A stretch of 64,000 bases of DNA. Origin: Holothuria scabra (lineage: Eukaryota > Echinodermata > Holothuroidea > Aspidochirotida > Holothuriidae). The notes beneath the pieces are model-generated. The model was not told the DNA's origin, did no database searches, and saw only the letters and a list, made by a program, of their open reading frames with translations. Below, piece by piece: positions 62,926 through 64,000 of this stretch; position 1 is the stretch's first letter, and each line of letters opens with the position of its first letter. The stretch covers positions 28,439,455-28,503,454 of the forward strand of contig CM074180.1 of the NCBI GenBank assembly GCA_037179385.1. Reading direction: 5' to 3'. The position numbers and the translations under genes are program-made.

Positions 62926-63220
62926 TAGACTTGGCCAAGTCTCTCGTGAGTGTTCCCCGGGGAGCTGACTACACTACTTCTACAATCCAGTACTGCAGCA
63001 CAGTACAGCATACCGCATTTGCCTATTTTTCTAATACGCCCTCTATCGGTTTATAAAGGTATAGAATTAATAGACCGATAGCGTAAAGGTATAGAACTAA
63101 TAGACGGATAGAGGGCGTATTAGACAAAAGGAAAATACGATATTCTCTGCAGTAGGGGGATTTTGAAGAGAAAGTTGTCAGCTCCCCGCGGAACACTCAC
63201 GAGAGACTTGGCCAAGTCTA
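62926..63220. mobile_element. 295-bp element with 44-bp inverted ends and 9-bp duplication
   Basis: The left arm starts TAGACTTGGCCAAGTCTCTC and runs to GGGGAGCTGAC. The right arm is its complement with one mismatch. Flanks GTGAAATCC at 62917-62925 and 63221-63229 are identical. Long inverted ends with a 9-bp duplication fit a Mutator-like nonautonomous element. The first 18 bases are themselves nearly palindromic. It interrupts the old hAT-like copy. Confidence 0.85.
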
Positions 63221-63721
63221 GTGAAATCCCAGAACCCATTTTTTAGCCTTCGCCCGAATATTTTACCATTTCGGGCAAAGTCTTTGCAAGACTACTCTAT
63301 GAAGTGGGGCTGAGAAAAGGTATTTCCATAAACCACCCGAATGTGTCGCAAATCTTTTTATTCGTTTTAAATTTTTGAGGAAAAAAATTGAAATTTCAAA
63401 TTTTTTTGAAGGAAGTGTATTTTTCTGGTAGAGTTAAAATACGGGGGCAATCTGCCCCGTCTCGTTCGCCAAGAAGGAGTTTTATGGCAGATAATTTGAA
63501 AAACAAATGGTTTCATATTTTGAAGAGGAGAACTGAAAAATTGGGAGTCTTCGGTATTGAAGATCAATCTGCCTGAAACCAAGACCGTCAAGTTGGTTGA
63601 GGTTGTTTTGCCGTACGGTGAACATGGGGAAACAATTTGGCTTTCTTTTCAGAATGTTTGAAAATCTGGAGCTGGGAATTGTAATTGTGAGAGTTTCCTA
63701 TAAGAAGATGGTCTTGTATTA

Positions 63722-63970
63722 CACTGTAAACACAAACTAGTCAAGTGGTGTCTGAATTGACTAACCCCAATGAGTGACTGATATTTTACTAATTTGTGAT
63801 GATATCTGACTAATTTCGAAGAAGTGGACTTAAGAATATCAGTCAAAACGTAGTCAAGGATGCTTAATATTTGTAAGAGACTAATTCAAGTGGGTCAAAT
63901 ATTAGTCAATATTGTTGTCTTACGTGGTTGGTCGATTCAGGCACTGTGTGACTAATTTGTGTTTACAGTA
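63722..63970. mobile_element. ~250-bp element with ~45-bp imperfect inverted ends
   Basis: The left end CACTGTAAACACAAACTAGT and the right end, read in reverse as TACTGTAAACACAAATTAGT, stay similar for about 45 bases. Internally, GACTAAT / TAGTCA phrases recur several times. Removing it joins host sequence matching 10200-10250. The target duplication is ambiguous (TA-rich flanks). Confidence 0.7.
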
Positions 63971-64000
63971 ATATAAGCAAAATCAAGAAGATCGTCGACG

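Larger units (their letters stand above)
58999..64000 (+). mobile_element. Old ~2-kb hAT-like copy broken by nested insertions
   Basis: It begins CAGGGGTGGTTCTATAGG with GCCCGACAGGG just inside, like 60173. Its own sequence resumes after each insert: 58999-60172, 62175-62407, 62506-62916, 63230-63721, and 63971 to the window edge, where AGCAAAATCAAGAAGATCGTC matches 10228-10250. Nested inside are a younger member of its own family (60173-62166), a SINE fragment, an inverted-repeat element and a small TIR element. The right end is outside the window. Confidence 0.7.

Overview
The window is animal genomic DNA: AT-rich, with one long spliced gene, large introns, tRNA-derived SINEs, a U2 snRNA fragment and many nested DNA transposons. 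Long coding stretches, operons and ribosome binding sites are absent. The protein is clearly metazoan. The repeat types make me suspect a marine invertebrate, perhaps an echinoderm or hemichordate; that part is inference and not firm.

The one gene I can build is FNTB, the beta subunit of protein farnesyltransferase, on the + strand. I assembled twelve exons (15009-45892) by eye. All eleven introns are GT-AG, all phases agree, and the spliced frame is 412 codons plus a stop. The zinc ligands (Asp285, Cys287, His350) and the residues lining the prenyl-diphosphate and peptide pocket sit at a constant offset of 12 from human numbering as I remember it. An in-frame stop 15 bases upstream and the first TGA after conserved exon 12 support both ends.

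Layout. 1-11.5 kb: nested hAT-like elements with 8-bp target duplications, other inverted-repeat elements, and one possible unidentified minus-strand exon near 2.1-2.4 kb. 11.6-14.4 kb: a 5'-truncated LINE split by a 990-bp nonautonomous hAT-like element. 14.56-14.95 kb: a hAT MITE ending 57 bp before the FNTB start codon. 15.0-45.9 kb: FNTB, whose introns hold SINEs, TTAA-ended MITEs, a perfect 29-bp hairpin, and three copies of an element with internal tandem repeats. 45.9-53 kb: 3' flank with MITEs, SINEs and a foldback element. 54-64 kb: again dense nested hAT-like material from the same families as the left flank.

The most unusual signals are a 14-unit array in intron 4 whose 145-bp units place a nuclear-receptor-type DR1 motif (AGGTCAAAGGTCA, intact in 12 units) at exact spacing; an element family that seems to carry this array as an expandable core; a long perfect hairpin in intron 8; a 354-bp-period triplication of a TTAA MITE; and Russian-doll transposon nests whose target duplications and shared sequence give relative ages. 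I found no CRISPR array, rRNA gene or functional tRNA gene.
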